This document shows positions 1-11,516 of a DNA stretch of 64,000 nucleotides, piece by piece. How positions within the stretch are numbered: position 1 is the first letter of the stretch; the number at the start of each line of letters is the position of its first letter. The stretch covers positions 7,750,001 to 7,814,000 of the forward strand of contig OZ020251.1 of assembly GCA_963971285.1 (NCBI GenBank), written 5' to 3'. This stretch comes from Astropecten irregularis (Eukaryota > Echinodermata > Asteroidea > Paxillosida > Astropectinidae). Position numbers and translations under genes: made by a program. Under the pieces are notes generated by a model, which worked only from the letters and a program-made list of their open reading frames with translations, did not search any database and was not told the origin of the DNA.

Positions 1-878
1 ATCAATTCAGATAAAACCGAAGGCAAATGAAGGAAGAAAAAGAAGGAAAATAGAAGATTGACTATAACTTTCTCTCCTCAAAGAAATCGCTGACTCAATT
101 ACAACCTTATACGTTTTTAATGGTAGCATTTTTACACCGCGTGTAATTGCTATCACACTAGAGCTCTTTCAGGCTTAACCACAGCGCTATACCGAACAGT
201 TCCCTCGGCAGGAGTCCAAACGCCCGACGGTAGAGTAACACCACCATCTCGGCAGACGACTTTTTCGCGCCAAAAAATCTGACGTCACGCGAGGGCAGGT
301 GGTTAATGACAAGCGCAAATAGGACATGCGGTCTTTTTTACGTTTGCCACAACACTATGGTGTGGTATTTCTGCCGAATGAAGTAGAAGTGTCAAATTTC
401 TTCTGAGATTTGAAGATGAAAAAAAAAATATTTGGAATCTTTCTAAAAGTCATTTGTTTTCTGAGGATCCTCAGGTCTACGGCTTGTCCTCTAACAAATT
501 TTAGATTGGGGAACTGATTGTAAACATTCCTATTGCTTTAGTTGTCTCGTTAGTTCCTTATCCTATTTCAATTGTCAGATTGTTGCTCTACCAACACCAT
601 TGAAAACAAAAGTTCTGTCACCCATTAATGATGTTGCGCGGCATCTCAAATTGTTTTGAAAGTTGCCGGTAATGCAACGCAAGATTGAAAATGCGCCGTA
701 TAGATTTTATGATAATTATCGAATTGGTACGCGAAACTGTGCTGTATTAATGTTACTACTTGCCGTTGGTATGTGACGTTACTTAGACAAATCAGTACAT
801 TAATGAATTTTGCAAATGGATTGGTATTGTTCAGATCCTTGGAAAAACTGTGTGAACTGGCGGCTAATGAAACCACAG
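1..878. other. No gene recognised
   Basis: I see no exon with convincing splice sites and no recognisable protein. The only open frame here, on the minus strand at 646-876, has no family resemblance. A short A-rich run lies near 419-430. The stretch reads as intergenic DNA. Confidence 0.5.
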
Positions 879-1011
879 GTCGATTTCACCAAACTCGTCG
901 TAACTTACTATCAATCTTAGGACTTATGTTGCACTGCAGTCTTACGTAGGATACGATGGACTATCCCTCGAATTTCAAAGTACGGTCGATCGTAGGGCTG
1001 CGTGAAATCGA
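879..1011. repeat. Foldback element F, copy 1
   Basis: It begins GGTCGATTTCACCAAACTC and ends in the reverse complement form GTGAAATCGATG. The middle carries the family signature of GATCGTAGG/CCTACGATC-type words and CTGCAGTCTTACGTAGGA. Seven loci in this window share this roughly 135-145 bp layout (5206, 22377, 31857, 37113, 50105 and 62889 are the others). There is no coding capacity, so it is MITE-like. Target duplications were not resolved. Confidence 0.75.
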
Positions 1012-2366
1012 TGACTTTGCATTACATGAATGTTAAAACAAGTAATAAAACTTGCACCACCTTCACGAGATTTTAGCCGACTATCAACATCCTTGGTAGT
1101 CATGTTACTGCAACTAAGTGTGTACGATCGTACATACGGTTTGAAAGCAAACCTCGTCCATTTTCTGATCGATGTCTATGACTGTGTGTGATATACATCT
1201 TTTATCAAGCTACTTATTCGTTTCCTTTCATGGGCTGTTTTGTATTATTGTCTCTGTGTCGATCAGCTTTTGAGAAAGATCATGTTAGCATGGAGGAGCC
1301 ATCCTTTTAGCACGTCAAATATATCTTCTTCATCAGACGAAAGCGATCGGAAATCGCCATAGAAGGTAGCAGTGTAGTGTCGTGTTGCATTTTGCCCTCG
1401 TTGATAAATCGTTCGGGGTATTCCTGTAACCTTGTGGGCCTTTTTGGACGTAACCTTGACTTTGGAATTATCATCGAGAAAGGGAGAAACCCAATATGGG
1501 TCACTCAGTATACGTGTCTCCACGTTAATAAGTGCAGACTCCTTCTGTATGAATTATATTACGCGTGCCTGATGGTGTGTTTTGTGCGGTAATGGGGTCG
1601 ACTTCATGATCCACATCTCACAATGCTATTATGTCTATCAAGGTAGCCGAATGAATTTTTATAAAATGCTGTGAGTTAGGAGAGTCTGACGCGTTTCCAT
1701 CCTAGCAGGATCTTTATTGAAGTCTAGAAGCCTTTTTCATTAGAAAACTTGAAAACAATTTTTATTGGAAAATGACCTGCTTTTAACTCCGGCAACAAAT
1801 CCATTAATTGACTCCACTAAAACCGCTCAAAATTGTCTCGGTTTACACCCACAGAAAATATCGCCATACACCCGTCACACCAACAGCGGGGACTCTTGAC
1901 ATATTTCTCCCGGTGTCATCTGACCAGAATTCGTGACGTTGCCAATATTCCCCAGTCCCACTCCTTTTTTAGTTTTTCACATGAGTCATTCAAAGCATCG
2001 TTTGTGGTTGTGTTATTACATCGTACTGACAGACAAAGTCCATGATTGAGTGTAGATGAATGAAGCTATCGTAACTCCCTACAGTCAACTGTAGAACTCT
2101 GGAGATGGTTTTTCAAGTATGTGCAGTCACTTATGTTTTTGAGCCGCCTCCAAAACACTTGTCACGTCTCCTTGTGTTTGGACTGTGGGCGGCTGGTCGC
2201 AGGAGACGTACTGTGGCTAAATAGTCTCTACCTTTCGCGTGTCATGTTCCCGATTTCTCCTCATCAGCTTCCGATAAACCGGTGTAATACGTTATCGGCC
2301 ATTTGGGGCAGAATCAGAGAAATGTCTTCGAGGACTAACTCTATTGATTTCATTCTGAGCAATTTT
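1012..2366. other. No supported gene; one weak minus-strand ORF
   Basis: A minus-strand frame at 1263-1523 (about 86 codons) has protein-like composition near its end (a GDFRSLSSDEEDIFDVLKGW stretch). However, the upstream acceptor is poor, no family is recognisable and no partner exon was found, so it is not called as a gene. A CATCCTAGCAGGATCT word at 1700-1715 recurs at 14311 and 19073. Confidence 0.4.
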
Positions 2367-2425
2367 ATACTGGCCGAAAAATTCAATGAACAGTATAACT
2401 GTTTTTTGAATCTTTCGGCCAGTAT
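2367..2425. repeat. Short inverted repeat (hairpin)
   Basis: The left arm ATACTGGCCGAAAAATTCAA is mirrored by the right arm TTGAATCTTTCGGCCAGTAT, around a loop of about 19 nt. The arms differ at one or two positions. It may be a remnant of a foldback element; no second copy was seen in the window. Confidence 0.7.
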
Positions 2426-2605
2426 ACATGGATGATAGGTTAAAACTATCTGAATAACTTTCGGTACCCCACAAAATAGAATAGTGAAGTTCAAACAAAA
2501 AACGGAAACAGAAATGCTAAAACTGATGGACGATGACAAAATTAAAGCCCTCTAAATATAAATAGTAAAAAAATGATCAAAGTCATTGAAAAGCGAAAAG
2601 AGAAA

Positions 2606-2695
2606 GATTGACTGAATCGGGATTCAAACCAGAAACGTCCGGAATACCGTTTCGACTCTCATCATACCCACATGAGCTATCCAGGCCTATGTTGG
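2606..2695 (-). repeat. tRNA-derived SINE (family I), degenerate copy
   Basis: Read on the minus strand it ends in a tRNA-like body. The B-box region corresponds to GGTTTGAATCCCGATTCAGT and the A-box region to GGATAGCTCATGTGGG. Compare the better copies at 10622 and 57600. The copy is too diverged to be a functional tRNA gene. Confidence 0.75.
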
Positions 2696-3080
2696 AGTAG
2701 TCTCTATTATATGACCTATAATAGTAAATTGTATGTGTTCGTCTTGCAGTTCAAAGCGATGAATCCACTCATATACCCTTATACCTAAGGATGATTTTTA
2801 GGAATGCTGCAACCTGCATAGAATGTTTCAATGTGTTTCAATGTGCTGTTGAAGTTCCAACAGTTTCAATCACGCCAGCTCTGGCTTTAAAGGTTTTTTT
2901 TTTCTGTGAGCCCTGGTCAAATTGTTTAAGCCAGAGAAGTGTCTGAATCGTCTTTTGTTAGCCTTGATAAGTTGGTGAATGAAAGTTGCAGCACATAAAT
3001 TCGGCCGAATCTACCACTTCGCCTTGCCACTGTGTGTACTGGCAGTTTGAAGTCCCGATCGATGAAACACACACCAATAC
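2696..3080. other. No gene recognised
   Basis: AT-rich intergenic DNA with a short direct duplication (AATGTGTTTCAATGTG near 2828-2845) and a T-run at 2893. No exon signal is visible. Confidence 0.5.
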
Positions 3081-3240
3081 GGGCGATTCAAAATAGCGCG
3101 CCACCAAGAGTTTGCAACGCGTTGGCCAATCAAAATACGCTTTATCATTCTGTCGAGCCTTCCCAGAAGCGCATTGGGTCGACAAATTCGGCCAATTGTG
3201 ATTGGCCGACGCGTTGCAAACTCTTGGTGCTACACCTTTT
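3081..3240. mobile_element. MITE family B, copy 1
   Basis: The left end is GGGCGATTCAAAATAGCGCG, followed by CCACCAAGAGTTTGCAACGC and a CCAAT box (GTTGGCCAATCA). The right half repeats this inverted: TGTGATTGGCCGACGCGTTG, then CAAACTCTTGGTG. The terminal inverted repeats exceed 45 bp and the centre is about 60 bp. The right tip is decayed. Other copies or halves are at 6706, 16383, 23842, 51443 and 55448. Confidence 0.85.
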
Positions 3241-5205
3241 GGAACGGCCGGAATGTCTATTCTTTTACCAAGCAGCAAGAGACAGTGTGGTCATATCAGA
3301 AGATTAGCAACTTATTTCTCGTCTCGTTATGAAAGCGTTATTCAATCAAAAATATTGTATTTTTACTTTTCGAGTAGTTAATGTTCAGCAGCTGGTGAAG
3401 ATTGTTACTTTCTTTGTGGAGTCTAGAGCAAAAGGTGGCTCTTTGTCCGCGGGAAGGCACAAATGGGCATCAAAACATGACGCTTAGATGATTATTTACC
3501 CAACATTATTGCAGAGGAAACGTGTACTTGGTGTCAGCAGCGTCGGCTTCGTGTTTGATTAATTTGCAGCTGAAGCGATGTCGCAGAATGGGGCCGAAAC
3601 AATAACGTGTGGCGTATACCGAGAACGGAAACCGGTCGCTTCGTGTTTCATAGGGGAGAACCGCCTTCTGAATTTTCCGTCGAGAAATTTGAGACCCTCT
3701 CCTGTATGTACCGCAGTCGTTGAATGACAAACACCACGTTCAAACGAATCAAATACACATCGAGGATTTCAGTGACAACAACCATTACAATGTATATAAG
3801 TTTCAAAGCAAGATAATGACTTCTCTTAGCAAATTATTCAGCCCTTCATAAGGTAAAACTAACCAAATTGTAAAAACAAAAGCACAATGAACAATTAAAA
3901 ACATGAGCACGTATAAATTAAACAAAACGGAAAAACACAACAAGGCAAAACACAAGGTTCTCCGAATGAAATAAACCAAACCCAAATTAAACCGAGAAAT
4001 GTATTTATGTTAATACTTAGACATGTAGCCTTACAATTTTCACATATGTTTTTTTTTTCTCTGATCTGCGAAGTCATGCGGTCAATACGTCATTCATACG
4101 AGCCCCACGTGGTATATTGAATGAAACCTAGGCCGCTGGTGGTTAAGGGGTAGATGATTGTAATTAAATCAAGCTCGGAATGTATGTTATTTTTGACTAG
4201 CAAAATCAAGGTTAATGTATTATGAAGTGTTTTCTAGGTCAAACGCAAAGCAAGCCTAATTCGTACTAAAGCTCAGATGTTGATGCCGACCGAGTGGTAC
4301 GAAGTAAAACGATGTCAATAAATCGACCTGGTTTGGTGATCTTAATATATTTAAAGATACGATAAAACGTGAGGATGAGTGTGTCTTTAAAATATCGTGT
4401 TTCATTGGCCATCCTGCATGTCTCGCGACACCACGTAATATTCGCCATGCCCACGCTCCTTGCTTGAGATAAAACATCACTGACAACTGTGACACGGACG
4501 GGCGGAATTGCTTTCGCGTCTCATGACTGCGTGATCGATAAGCCGCGACCCCTTCACTGCCGCAGCGTGGGGTCTGCCAGGCGGGCGAATGGCACCGGTA
4601 ACACGGCCATCTGTTGCCTGGGATTTACGCTCGGAAGCCCCGTCACGTCGGACTCTCTTGCTCCATACACTTGTCCAATCCCGACTCAACATCTCAGTGG
4701 GACTGATTCATAGCAAGACATCTTTCGTCTTAAGATCGATAAGAACTTCTCCAAAAAATCCCGGAGGGTGTTCTTCTTGTGATGATCCCGTCCGTCAGAT
4801 TGTCTTAGTCCATCTTGCATGTCGCTCACATTGAGAAATCGATGCCGTAAGGTATTATAGAGAATGACTTCTTGAACCAAATGTAATGCTCTGGTTCATA
4901 GGAAGTCATGCCATCTATTGACCAATACAGAGTGACAAGTTCATTAACATTTCAAGGGTTTTGAAAGGAGGCCCTATCAAGCTTAACTTCTACACTATTT
5001 GTTTACCGAACATTTTCTTGATACATATGGTAGCAAAAATGCTTTGATATAGAAATAAAAAGAAAGGGTTTCCTCAGTAATGTGATTTTACTGCATACTT
5101 GTTAATCTGACATGTTCATAATTACGGATTCTCTGATAATATGAAAAAATAGAATTTAGACCACTACATTGCTTACTTAACCTATAAGGAGTCAGGAAGC
5201 CCTAT
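3241..5205. other. No gene recognised; GC-rich island at 4490-4720
   Basis: Short frames overlap on both strands across the GC-rich patch near 4490-4720. None is supported by splice sites or a known domain, so the patch may be a CpG-rich regulatory segment rather than coding. The rest is AT-rich sequence without repeats I could classify. Confidence 0.4.
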
Positions 5206-5461
5206 GATCCATCATAACTTACGTTACGAAGGATAACCAATCGCATCCCATGGGTCTGCAATGCAATACAATAAGTCCCACAATTGATAGTAAGTAAGGA
5301 TGAGTTTTGTGAAATCCACCCTTGGTCATGCAGGGGTCGATTTTACGAAGCCTTACGATCGATCGTAACTCGAGTTGCGAAGGATAACTCCTTCGCATCC
5401 TAGGGCTGCAATGCACCATGAGTCCTACAATTGAGTTACGATGACTTTGGTGAAATCGACC
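5206..5461. repeat. Foldback element F, two adjacent copies
   Basis: A partial copy (about 5206-5321) ends GTGAAATCCACCC. A fuller copy (5333-5461) starts GGGGTCGATTTTACGAAG and ends GTGAAATCGACCC. Both carry GTTACGAAGGATAAC and AGGGCTGCAATGCA-type words. The arrangement suggests duplication or insertion of one copy beside another. Confidence 0.8.
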
Positions 5462-6345
5462 CAAGGAATATTTAGACGGTTTTCTGTCATCGCCTTGAGC
5501 GGTTAACCCTCAAATTTCCCGTAGATAAAAAAGCAATATATCATCACCATCATAGAGCAATGACATTATGTTATGAAGTAATATTAGCCCAAAAGAAAAA
5601 AATAGAGTCAAAAATACCCAGATTGCGTTACGTACACTCAATTATGATATGAATACTACGGTTAGATGATTTGTCATCTCGTCCAGAGAGCATCAATTCT
5701 TGCTTGGTTGACTCATCACGGTTGAGTTAATTAAGGGTCGACAAAAATCTGGCGTGTCGGGCAATAAAATAAAGCCTGGGTCACATAACGTATATGGCGA
5801 CTGGACTAGACTCTTCTCTTGGGGAGTTAGTGTACAATTTCTGTCAGTGAAGATTGTCTTGCTTTGGCCATTAAAGGCAGCTTACATGATTTGCAAGCCT
5901 CCAAAAAATCATTGAGTTTGAACCAGAAAATGGACTCAACAGTTCGTAAACAGTGCAAACAGTCACCATGGGAAATCTTGGTTCACCAGATGCTGGGTTT
6001 TTGAAGGAAATCAAGATTTAGTGTCTACATCATCAAGATTTAGTGTCTTTTCCAAAGATCGTTCGTCCGAATGATTTACTAGCATTTCGAAAGCGTGGTG
6101 TAACTGTGAAGGATTCGGAGGGTGGCAAGATGAGTTCGGTCGTATTTCTGCTATCCAGATGAACAATGCGTAAAAAGGTACATGAAACAACGTCTGTATA
6201 AGGAAGTTTAAGACCAATTTCAGCCAAAAAAGCACATCTTTGCACATCCTATATGCTCCCTTTACGCCTTCATTGCATATTTATTCCATCGAAACAGCAT
6301 CCAAATTTTTGACGTCAGCCAGTTATATTTTCGATAAGAATTAAA
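5462..6345. other. No gene recognised
   Basis: Intergenic DNA. A 17-nt word (TCAAGATTTAGTGTCT plus flank) is duplicated in tandem near 6010-6048. A minus-strand frame at 6011-6247 has no recognisable content. Confidence 0.5.
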
Positions 6346-6653
6346 GACCTTTCTTTTGCAACGTCACAGACCGAGTTTTGCCAACCAGCATGGCGGAAAC
6401 TATGGGGAGCCATCAAAGCCAGGCATAAAAAATTACCACATATTTTACCCAATTTGTACACAACGTTGCATAAACATTAAATATATTGCTGAATGTAATG
6501 AAAACAACACATCAATGATGGTATGTATATTTTGTATTAAGTTTTCAAAAATGTTGAATGTGGTCACGCCGGCTTTCGAGAAGACGAAATGATTTGCAAC
6601 ATTTGGCCGCCCATGCCAACCAGCAGCCAATGTTTATAAACAAAAGAGAGGTC
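6346..6653. mobile_element. MITE family A, copy 1
   Basis: The ends are GACCTTTCTTTTGCAACGTC on the left and CAAAAGAGAGGTC on the right, which are inverted relative to each other. Subterminal words are CCAACCAGCATGGCGGAAAC on the left and GCCCATGCCAACCAGCAGCC on the right. About 308 bp, non-coding. A full copy in reverse orientation lies at 16530-16860, and rearranged ends lie at 6792-6943. Confidence 0.8.
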
Positions 6654-6705
6654 TATACACGCCTGGAAAGAGTCGGCAGCATAGACTTACAGAATAGTAG
6701 GTAGA

Positions 6706-6789
6706 AATTCGCACATGATTGTGATTGGCCAACGCGATTTAAACTCTTAGTGGCGCACTATTATTTTGAATCGCTCGTATTATTTTACA
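6706..6789. repeat. MITE family B, right half only
   Basis: Only one end is present: GATTGTGATTGGCCAACGCG, then AAACTCTTAGTGGCGCACTA, closing with GAATCGCTCG. It sits between two copies of family A, so this block is a composite of broken foldback elements. Confidence 0.75.
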
Positions 6790-6791
6790 AT

Positions 6792-6943
6792 ATTTCGAGA
6801 AGACGAAAAGATTTGCAACATTTGGCCGCCCATGCCAACCAGCAGTCAATGTTAATAAACAAAAGAAAGGTCTATAGACGCCATAGTTTCCGCCATGCTG
6901 GTTGGCAAAAACTCGGTCTGTGAAGTTACAAAAGAAAGGTCTA
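6792..6943. repeat. MITE family A, rearranged: right end joined to an inverted left end
   Basis: Bases 6792-6876 repeat the right end of copy A1 (TTGCAACATTTGGCCGCCCA through CAAAAGAAAGGTCTATA). They run into 6881-6943, which is the left end of A in reverse complement (GTTTCCGCCATGCTGGTTGG). Two outward GGTCTATA ends therefore lie close together. Confidence 0.75.
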
Positions 6944-6989
6944 TAACAAAAGTTGAACATGTTTCAATCTAACGAACATAGACGACATA

Positions 6990-9900
6990 GACTGTTCAAT
7001 TCATTTCATTTCAATTCAATTCAATTCACATTCTTTTCATTTCTCTACAGGAAATTTGAATTTTTTTTTTGAATGTGCAAAGAAGCTAACCAGTTGTAAA
7101 GGTATTAAGATTGCCCATATTAATGTTAGGAGTCTGTCCTCCAAAATGGATGAAATTCGATTTCTAACGAATAAGCTGGTTATTGATGTGCTATGTATAT
7201 CTGAAACTTGGTTGTGTGATAAAATTAATAATGTTGAAATCCAAATAAATGGTTACAATGTTGTGAGGCATGATAGAACGGATGGTCGCCGGGGTGGTGG
7301 AGTCTGTATCTATGTCAGAAATACCATATCTTTCAACGAGAGGACTGACCTGACTAATGAAGCTCTTGAAGCATCATGGCTGGAACTCAAGTTGAAAAAG
7401 TGTGATTTATTATTATGCTGCATGTATAGACCTCCTAATGCCGATTGTGAGTATTTTAATGGGATCCTCGACACTCTAGATAAAGCTTCTATTGAAAACA
7501 AAGAGATTATTTTATTGGGCGATTTTAATATTGATTATAAATTTGATGAATCCTTAAGCAGCAATCCTATTCATTTGATTGAAAGTTTATATGTTCTTAA
7601 TCAACTTGTTACTAAACCTACACGGGTCACAAATGAATCATCTAAATGTATTGATCTTATTTTAAGTTCGATACCTGAGAAACATACTCTCTGTGATGTG
7701 GCTAAGATAACTCTTAGTGATCACTATATGGTTTATACCTGTATTGACCTTGATTTTAAGGCAACTAAACATAAAACTGTTAGGTTTAGGGACTTTAAAA
7801 AATTCAATGAAGAAGCCTTCCTATATGATCTTGAGTGTTGTTCTATTTTTAACAAGTATGAAGGTTGCAGCTTTGAAGATAAAATGTGGACTACCTGGCG
7901 TGATGAGTTTTTAAAAATAAGTAATAAACATGCTCCTATTAAAACCGTCAGAGTTAAAAACAAATATTGTTCCTGGATGACCCCAGACATTGTTAAACTT
8001 ATGTATAAAAGAGATTTCTTAAAATCACTCTCCATTTCTAGTGGTTGTTCTGATACCTTGAATGAGTACAGAAAAACTAGGAATCTTGTCACCTTGTTAA
8101 TAAGAGAAGCTAAACGTGATTACTTTGATCAGGTGTCTGTTAAATATAGTAATAATCCTAAAAGGTTATGGCGAGAGGTTCATAAAGCCACTGGTAATAG
8201 TCAATTCATCAATAGTACGCATCCTGATCTTAATTGCTCTGATATGAATGATTTCTTCACTGGTATTGGTAAGAAAATTGCTGACTCTTTTAAAAAGATT
8301 CCTCTTGTTTGGAAAAACCCTAAATGTGTTTATAGTCTCAGCTTTGATCCTGTGCCTGATGAGTCTATTTTGAAGTCCTTACGTCATCTTAGTACTGACA
8401 GTAATCTTGATGTTTGGGACTTTGATACTAAACTTCTCAGACTAAGTGCACTACATATTCACAGATCAATTTGTTATATTATCAATCAGTCTCTTAAGAG
8501 TGGTTATATTCCAGATGATTGGAAATTTGCCCGTACTATCCCTATTTATAAGGGAAAGGGTTGCAAAAAGGACAAAGGTAATTACAGACCAATCTCTGTT
8601 GTTTGTCATGTTGGTAAAATTATTGAAAAAGAAGTTCAGGTTCAACTTCTTGATTACCTGAACACTCATGATATGTTTACAACTGATCAATTTGCCTTCC
8701 TTAAGAACCACTCCACTCAGTCATGCCTACATCGAGTCATTGATGATTTTTATGAAGCTTTTAATGAACGTGAAGTTATTGGTTCTTGCTTTCTTGACAT
8801 ATCAAAATGTTTTGATACCATTGACCACGAATTATTACTCTTTAAATTACAACAGTATGGTATTTCTGGTACTGTGCTCAAATGGTTTGAAAACTACATT
8901 TCCAACAGAAAACAAGTGGTTAGATGCAATGGTGAAACGTCTAGTCCTAATGATATTTCTATTGGCGTACCCCAGGGAAGTGTTCTGGGACCAATCTTAT
9001 TTTTAATCTATATTAATGACATAACTCAAAGTGTTAATTCTGATTGTACATGTAATATATTTGCTGATGATGTTATTATTTACACTACTAGGAGTGATAT
9101 GAATGATGTTAATCATGTTTTGCAATGTAACATTGATAGCATTAGTGACTGGTACGAAAGTAATCGTCTTTCTATTAATCCTGATAAAACAAAAATTATG
9201 CTTTTAAAATCAAGTCGTGTGAATAATGATGACAAATTGAATATCTCACTTAAGAATATTCAACTTGAACAGGTTGACCGAGTAAGGTATTTGGGGGTTG
9301 AAGTTGATGAAAATCTCACTTGGGAATCTCATGCTAGGAATGTTTTGAAATCGGTAGCCTATAAGATTCATTCCCTTGGTCGGCTACGTCATGATGTTAA
9401 CAAAAGTCTTCTTAATACCTTATACAAAACAACTATTCAGCCTTGTCTAGACTATGCCAGTTCTGTATGGGGTAACTGCTCAATGACCAATAGGAAGACC
9501 CTATATAGACTGCAAAAAAGAGCTGCCAGGATCGTTGCTAATAACTTTGATTACATTCATTCTCATGGTGATGATATCATGAGAGAACTTTCTTGGCAGA
9601 CCTTTGAACAAAGGAGGGATTATTTTTTAGCTTGTAATATGTACAAATGTGTTCATGGTATAGCCCCTGACAGACTTTGTAACAATGTTGAGATGTATTT
9701 TGATAGGCATGGGTTTAATACAAGAAACGCCAATTCCCTTAATGTTGTAGTCCCCAAAGTTAATATGGATTGTGTTAAGCAATCTCTCAACTACTCAGGA
9801 GCAATTGTATGGAATAATTTACCTGCCGAAGTCCAGAATGCGTCCTCTATTGATAGTTTTAAAAATATGTACAAAAAGCTTTACTTTTAATCGATGTACA

Positions 9901-10130
9901 TTCTTTTAAAATATGTGTTTGCCCTCTATTTTGGTCTTCTTTTGGGGTTCCACGTAGTTGTCGTTATTGTTGTTCTTTACATTTAATTGTCTCCTTTCTT
10001 TCATCCTTTTTATAGTTGTTAATTGATGTTTTTATTACTTCACAGGACCATGTTGTAAAACAGCCTTTGAGCTGATATTATGTATCCTGTTTAAAGATTT
10101 TGAAATAAATAAATAAATAAATAAATAAAT
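6990..10130 (+). mobile_element. Non-LTR retrotransposon, CR1/L2-like (Jockey superfamily)
   Basis: One long frame encodes an apurinic-type endonuclease followed by reverse transcriptase (see the CDS entry). About 240 bp of 3' untranslated sequence ends in a tetranucleotide tail of TAAA repeats at 10106-10130, typical of this group. No gag-like first ORF is seen and the sequence before the frame is simple TTCAATTCA-type repeat. The 5' end is therefore probably truncated, or the element never had ORF1. The approximate left limit is inferred from the end of family A and the start of the open frame. No target duplication was identified. Confidence 0.85.
7056..9890 (+). CDS. LINE ORF2: endonuclease-reverse transcriptase (5' partial)
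   Basis: About 944 codons with no internal stop. Endonuclease landmarks, numbered from 7056, are HINVRSL (about 21-27), the catalytic CISETWL with Glu50, GDFN (about 155-158) and SDH (221-223). Reverse transcriptase landmarks are NYRPIS, the motif A aspartate in FLDISKCFDTID (Asp581), GVPQGSVLGP and the catalytic FADD box (669-672). The C-terminal region has the WNNLP and LQKRAARI words common in CR1/L2-type proteins. The frame opens at a TTG. The first ATG (7146) lies inside the endonuclease after the first conserved motif, so the natural start is missing or non-AUG. Intact catalytic residues suggest a recent insertion; whether it can still move is unknown. Confidence 0.9.
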   Translation: MNFFFECAKKLTSCKGIKIAHINVRSLSSKMDEIRFLTNKLVIDVLCISETWLCDKINNVEIQINGYNVVRHDRTDGRRGGGVCIYVRNTISFNERTDLTNEALEASWLELKLKKCDLLLCCMYRPPNADCEYFNGILDTLDKASIENKEIILLGDFNIDYKFDESLSSNPIHLIESLYVLNQLVTKPTRVTNESSKCIDLILSSIPEKHTLCDVAKITLSDHYMVYTCIDLDFKATKHKTVRFRDFKKFNEEAFLYDLECCSIFNKYEGCSFEDKMWTTWRDEFLKISNKHAPIKTVRVKNKYCSWMTPDIVKLMYKRDFLKSLSISSGCSDTLNEYRKTRNLVTLLIREAKRDYFDQVSVKYSNNPKRLWREVHKATGNSQFINSTHPDLNCSDMNDFFTGIGKKIADSFKKIPLVWKNPKCVYSLSFDPVPDESILKSLRHLSTDSNLDVWDFDTKLLRLSALHIHRSICYIINQSLKSGYIPDDWKFARTIPIYKGKGCKKDKGNYRPISVVCHVGKIIEKEVQVQLLDYLNTHDMFTTDQFAFLKNHSTQSCLHRVIDDFYEAFNEREVIGSCFLDISKCFDTIDHELLLFKLQQYGISGTVLKWFENYISNRKQVVRCNGETSSPNDISIGVPQGSVLGPILFLIYINDITQSVNSDCTCNIFADDVIIYTTRSDMNDVNHVLQCNIDSISDWYESNRLSINPDKTKIMLLKSSRVNNDDKLNISLKNIQLEQVDRVRYLGVEVDENLTWESHARNVLKSVAYKIHSLGRLRHDVNKSLLNTLYKTTIQPCLDYASSVWGNCSMTNRKTLYRLQKRAARIVANNFDYIHSHGDDIMRELSWQTFEQRRDYFLACNMYKCVHGIAPDRLCNNVEMYFDRHGFNTRNANSLNVVVPKVNMDCVKQSLNYSGAIVWNNLPAEVQNASSIDSFKNMYKKLYF

Positions 10131-10620
10131 GCAAGAAGCAGCAATACTAGAGAGAATGTTTAATGAATAATTGCCTATTCGGAGGCATGTTCAAGAAGCA
10201 AAATCCTTAAATGTTACCTGCAATCAAAACTCATGGTATTGTTATAAAACTCAACGTGGCTATAGTTGTTTCGGGCGGCCAATACATGTACTGATTGTTT
10301 TACATTTAGGGCAAAAATTAAGCTCGTATATAAAAGATAATCGTGCATTAAGCAATTAGCTGTAAGCACTTTCATCCCTTTTCCAAAAATTCGATTACAG
10401 GCAATCTTTAAATATGCCTTAGACTAGCTTAAATGAGGCACTATACGTAAAGTGAAGCTTCGGGAGGATAATACAAATAATAACAAAACAAGCAATAGGA
10501 CAGCCAAAAGACAAAAGAGACGACATATGGAACATTATGATAACATGAACATGACCAAAAATAAATAAATATTATACACTAAACTAAGAAAACAAAAAAT
10601 ACATGTATAAGGAACACCAA
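10131..10620. other. No gene recognised
   Basis: AT-rich flank of the LINE. An open frame at 10171-10359 resembles no protein and lacks splice support. Confidence 0.45.
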
Positions 10621-10621
10621 A

Positions 10622-10707
10622 AAAGAAGGTCTGGGTAGTTCGGTTGGTTGGGCTCGCCTGTACGGTATTCCGGAGGTCGCTGGTTCGAATCCCGCTCCAG
10701 TCATGTT
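10622..10707 (+). repeat. tRNA-derived SINE (family I)
   Basis: It contains a pol III A-box-like segment (GGGTAGTTCGGTTGGTTGGG) and a strong B box (GGTTCGAATCCCGCTCCAGT). The spacing is tRNA-like and a poly-pyrimidine stretch follows. The recurring consensus CTGTACGGTATTCCGGAGGTC between the boxes is shared by all family I copies. It is not a functional tRNA, because the acceptor stem does not pair and the anticodon arm is not canonical. Confidence 0.85.
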
Positions 10708-11516
10708 TACCCCTTATTTTGACGTTTCAATCTACGTAGAAATCGTCAACGGCAGTGCTTAATGGCGACTACGTAGATTATTACTTATTCACCACTCCAT
10801 GTCAAGATTTTGTTTAAAGAAAAAAGACAAAGAAAGATGACCGACTACAGAGTAACGACAAGTCCCGCCTTGTCAGTACTCAAAATTGGCGCGAAAGAAA
10901 TTGAAATTCAAGTACTCGTCCATTCGTAATACGATATATATTAATAGAGAGACACGCTTTCTATTAGTTACCGTGTGTAATTAATTGAGAGGTTTGACAA
11001 GGTCTCAATTAAATAGACGGAGAAGGCGAGATGGTGAGTTAATCAAACAAAAAAACCCTGAGGGGAAGATAAGGACGAACCGATTTCTTATAATCCAAAC
11101 AAAATCATGTCAGATGTCATTTTATATAATACCAGAAGTGACATGTCTCTTTTGTAACTACGCATCTTTGGCAATCTAACCTGTCACTAGGGCCATGTAA
11201 CGTCACCAGTATCGCTGGTTTGCAGGAACCGATTGTAATTCAGAAGATGTCAATCCATTCTTGGGAACCGGAAGTATTCTGATTGAGGTTTCAGGCAATT
11301 CCTTGAATTGGGTTTAACGTTAACGTCACTGACGACCTTTTTGGAAACTTGCCATAGGAAGAGTTTATATGGGTCACTTTGTGCGTTTTCTTCCGGACTC
11401 CGGACTAATCCAAGTAGGGAAGTCAGCAGGGATTTGAGCTGTCAGCTCCAGCCTGGTGTTGAGGACTGATCTGCCCCTCGGGGTGACTGGACCTGGCGTG
11501 GGGGTCGGGGCTACCC
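10708..11516. other. No gene recognised; GC-rich just before the minus-strand exon
   Basis: The word ATCTACGTAG/CTACGTAGAT near 10731-10780 forms a small inverted repeat. Bases 11400-11516 are GC-rich and would be the 3' untranslated part of the minus-strand exon that follows, if that exon is real. Confidence 0.4.

Noticed and set aside
1263-1523. Minus-strand 86-codon frame with protein-like end
   Set aside because: The acceptor is pyrimidine-poor, no partner exon is seen and no family is recognised. Left as a weak possibility only.
4477-4834. Overlapping frames in a GC-rich patch
   Set aside because: Both strands are open because of base composition, with no splice sites or known domain. 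It may be a CpG-rich regulatory patch.
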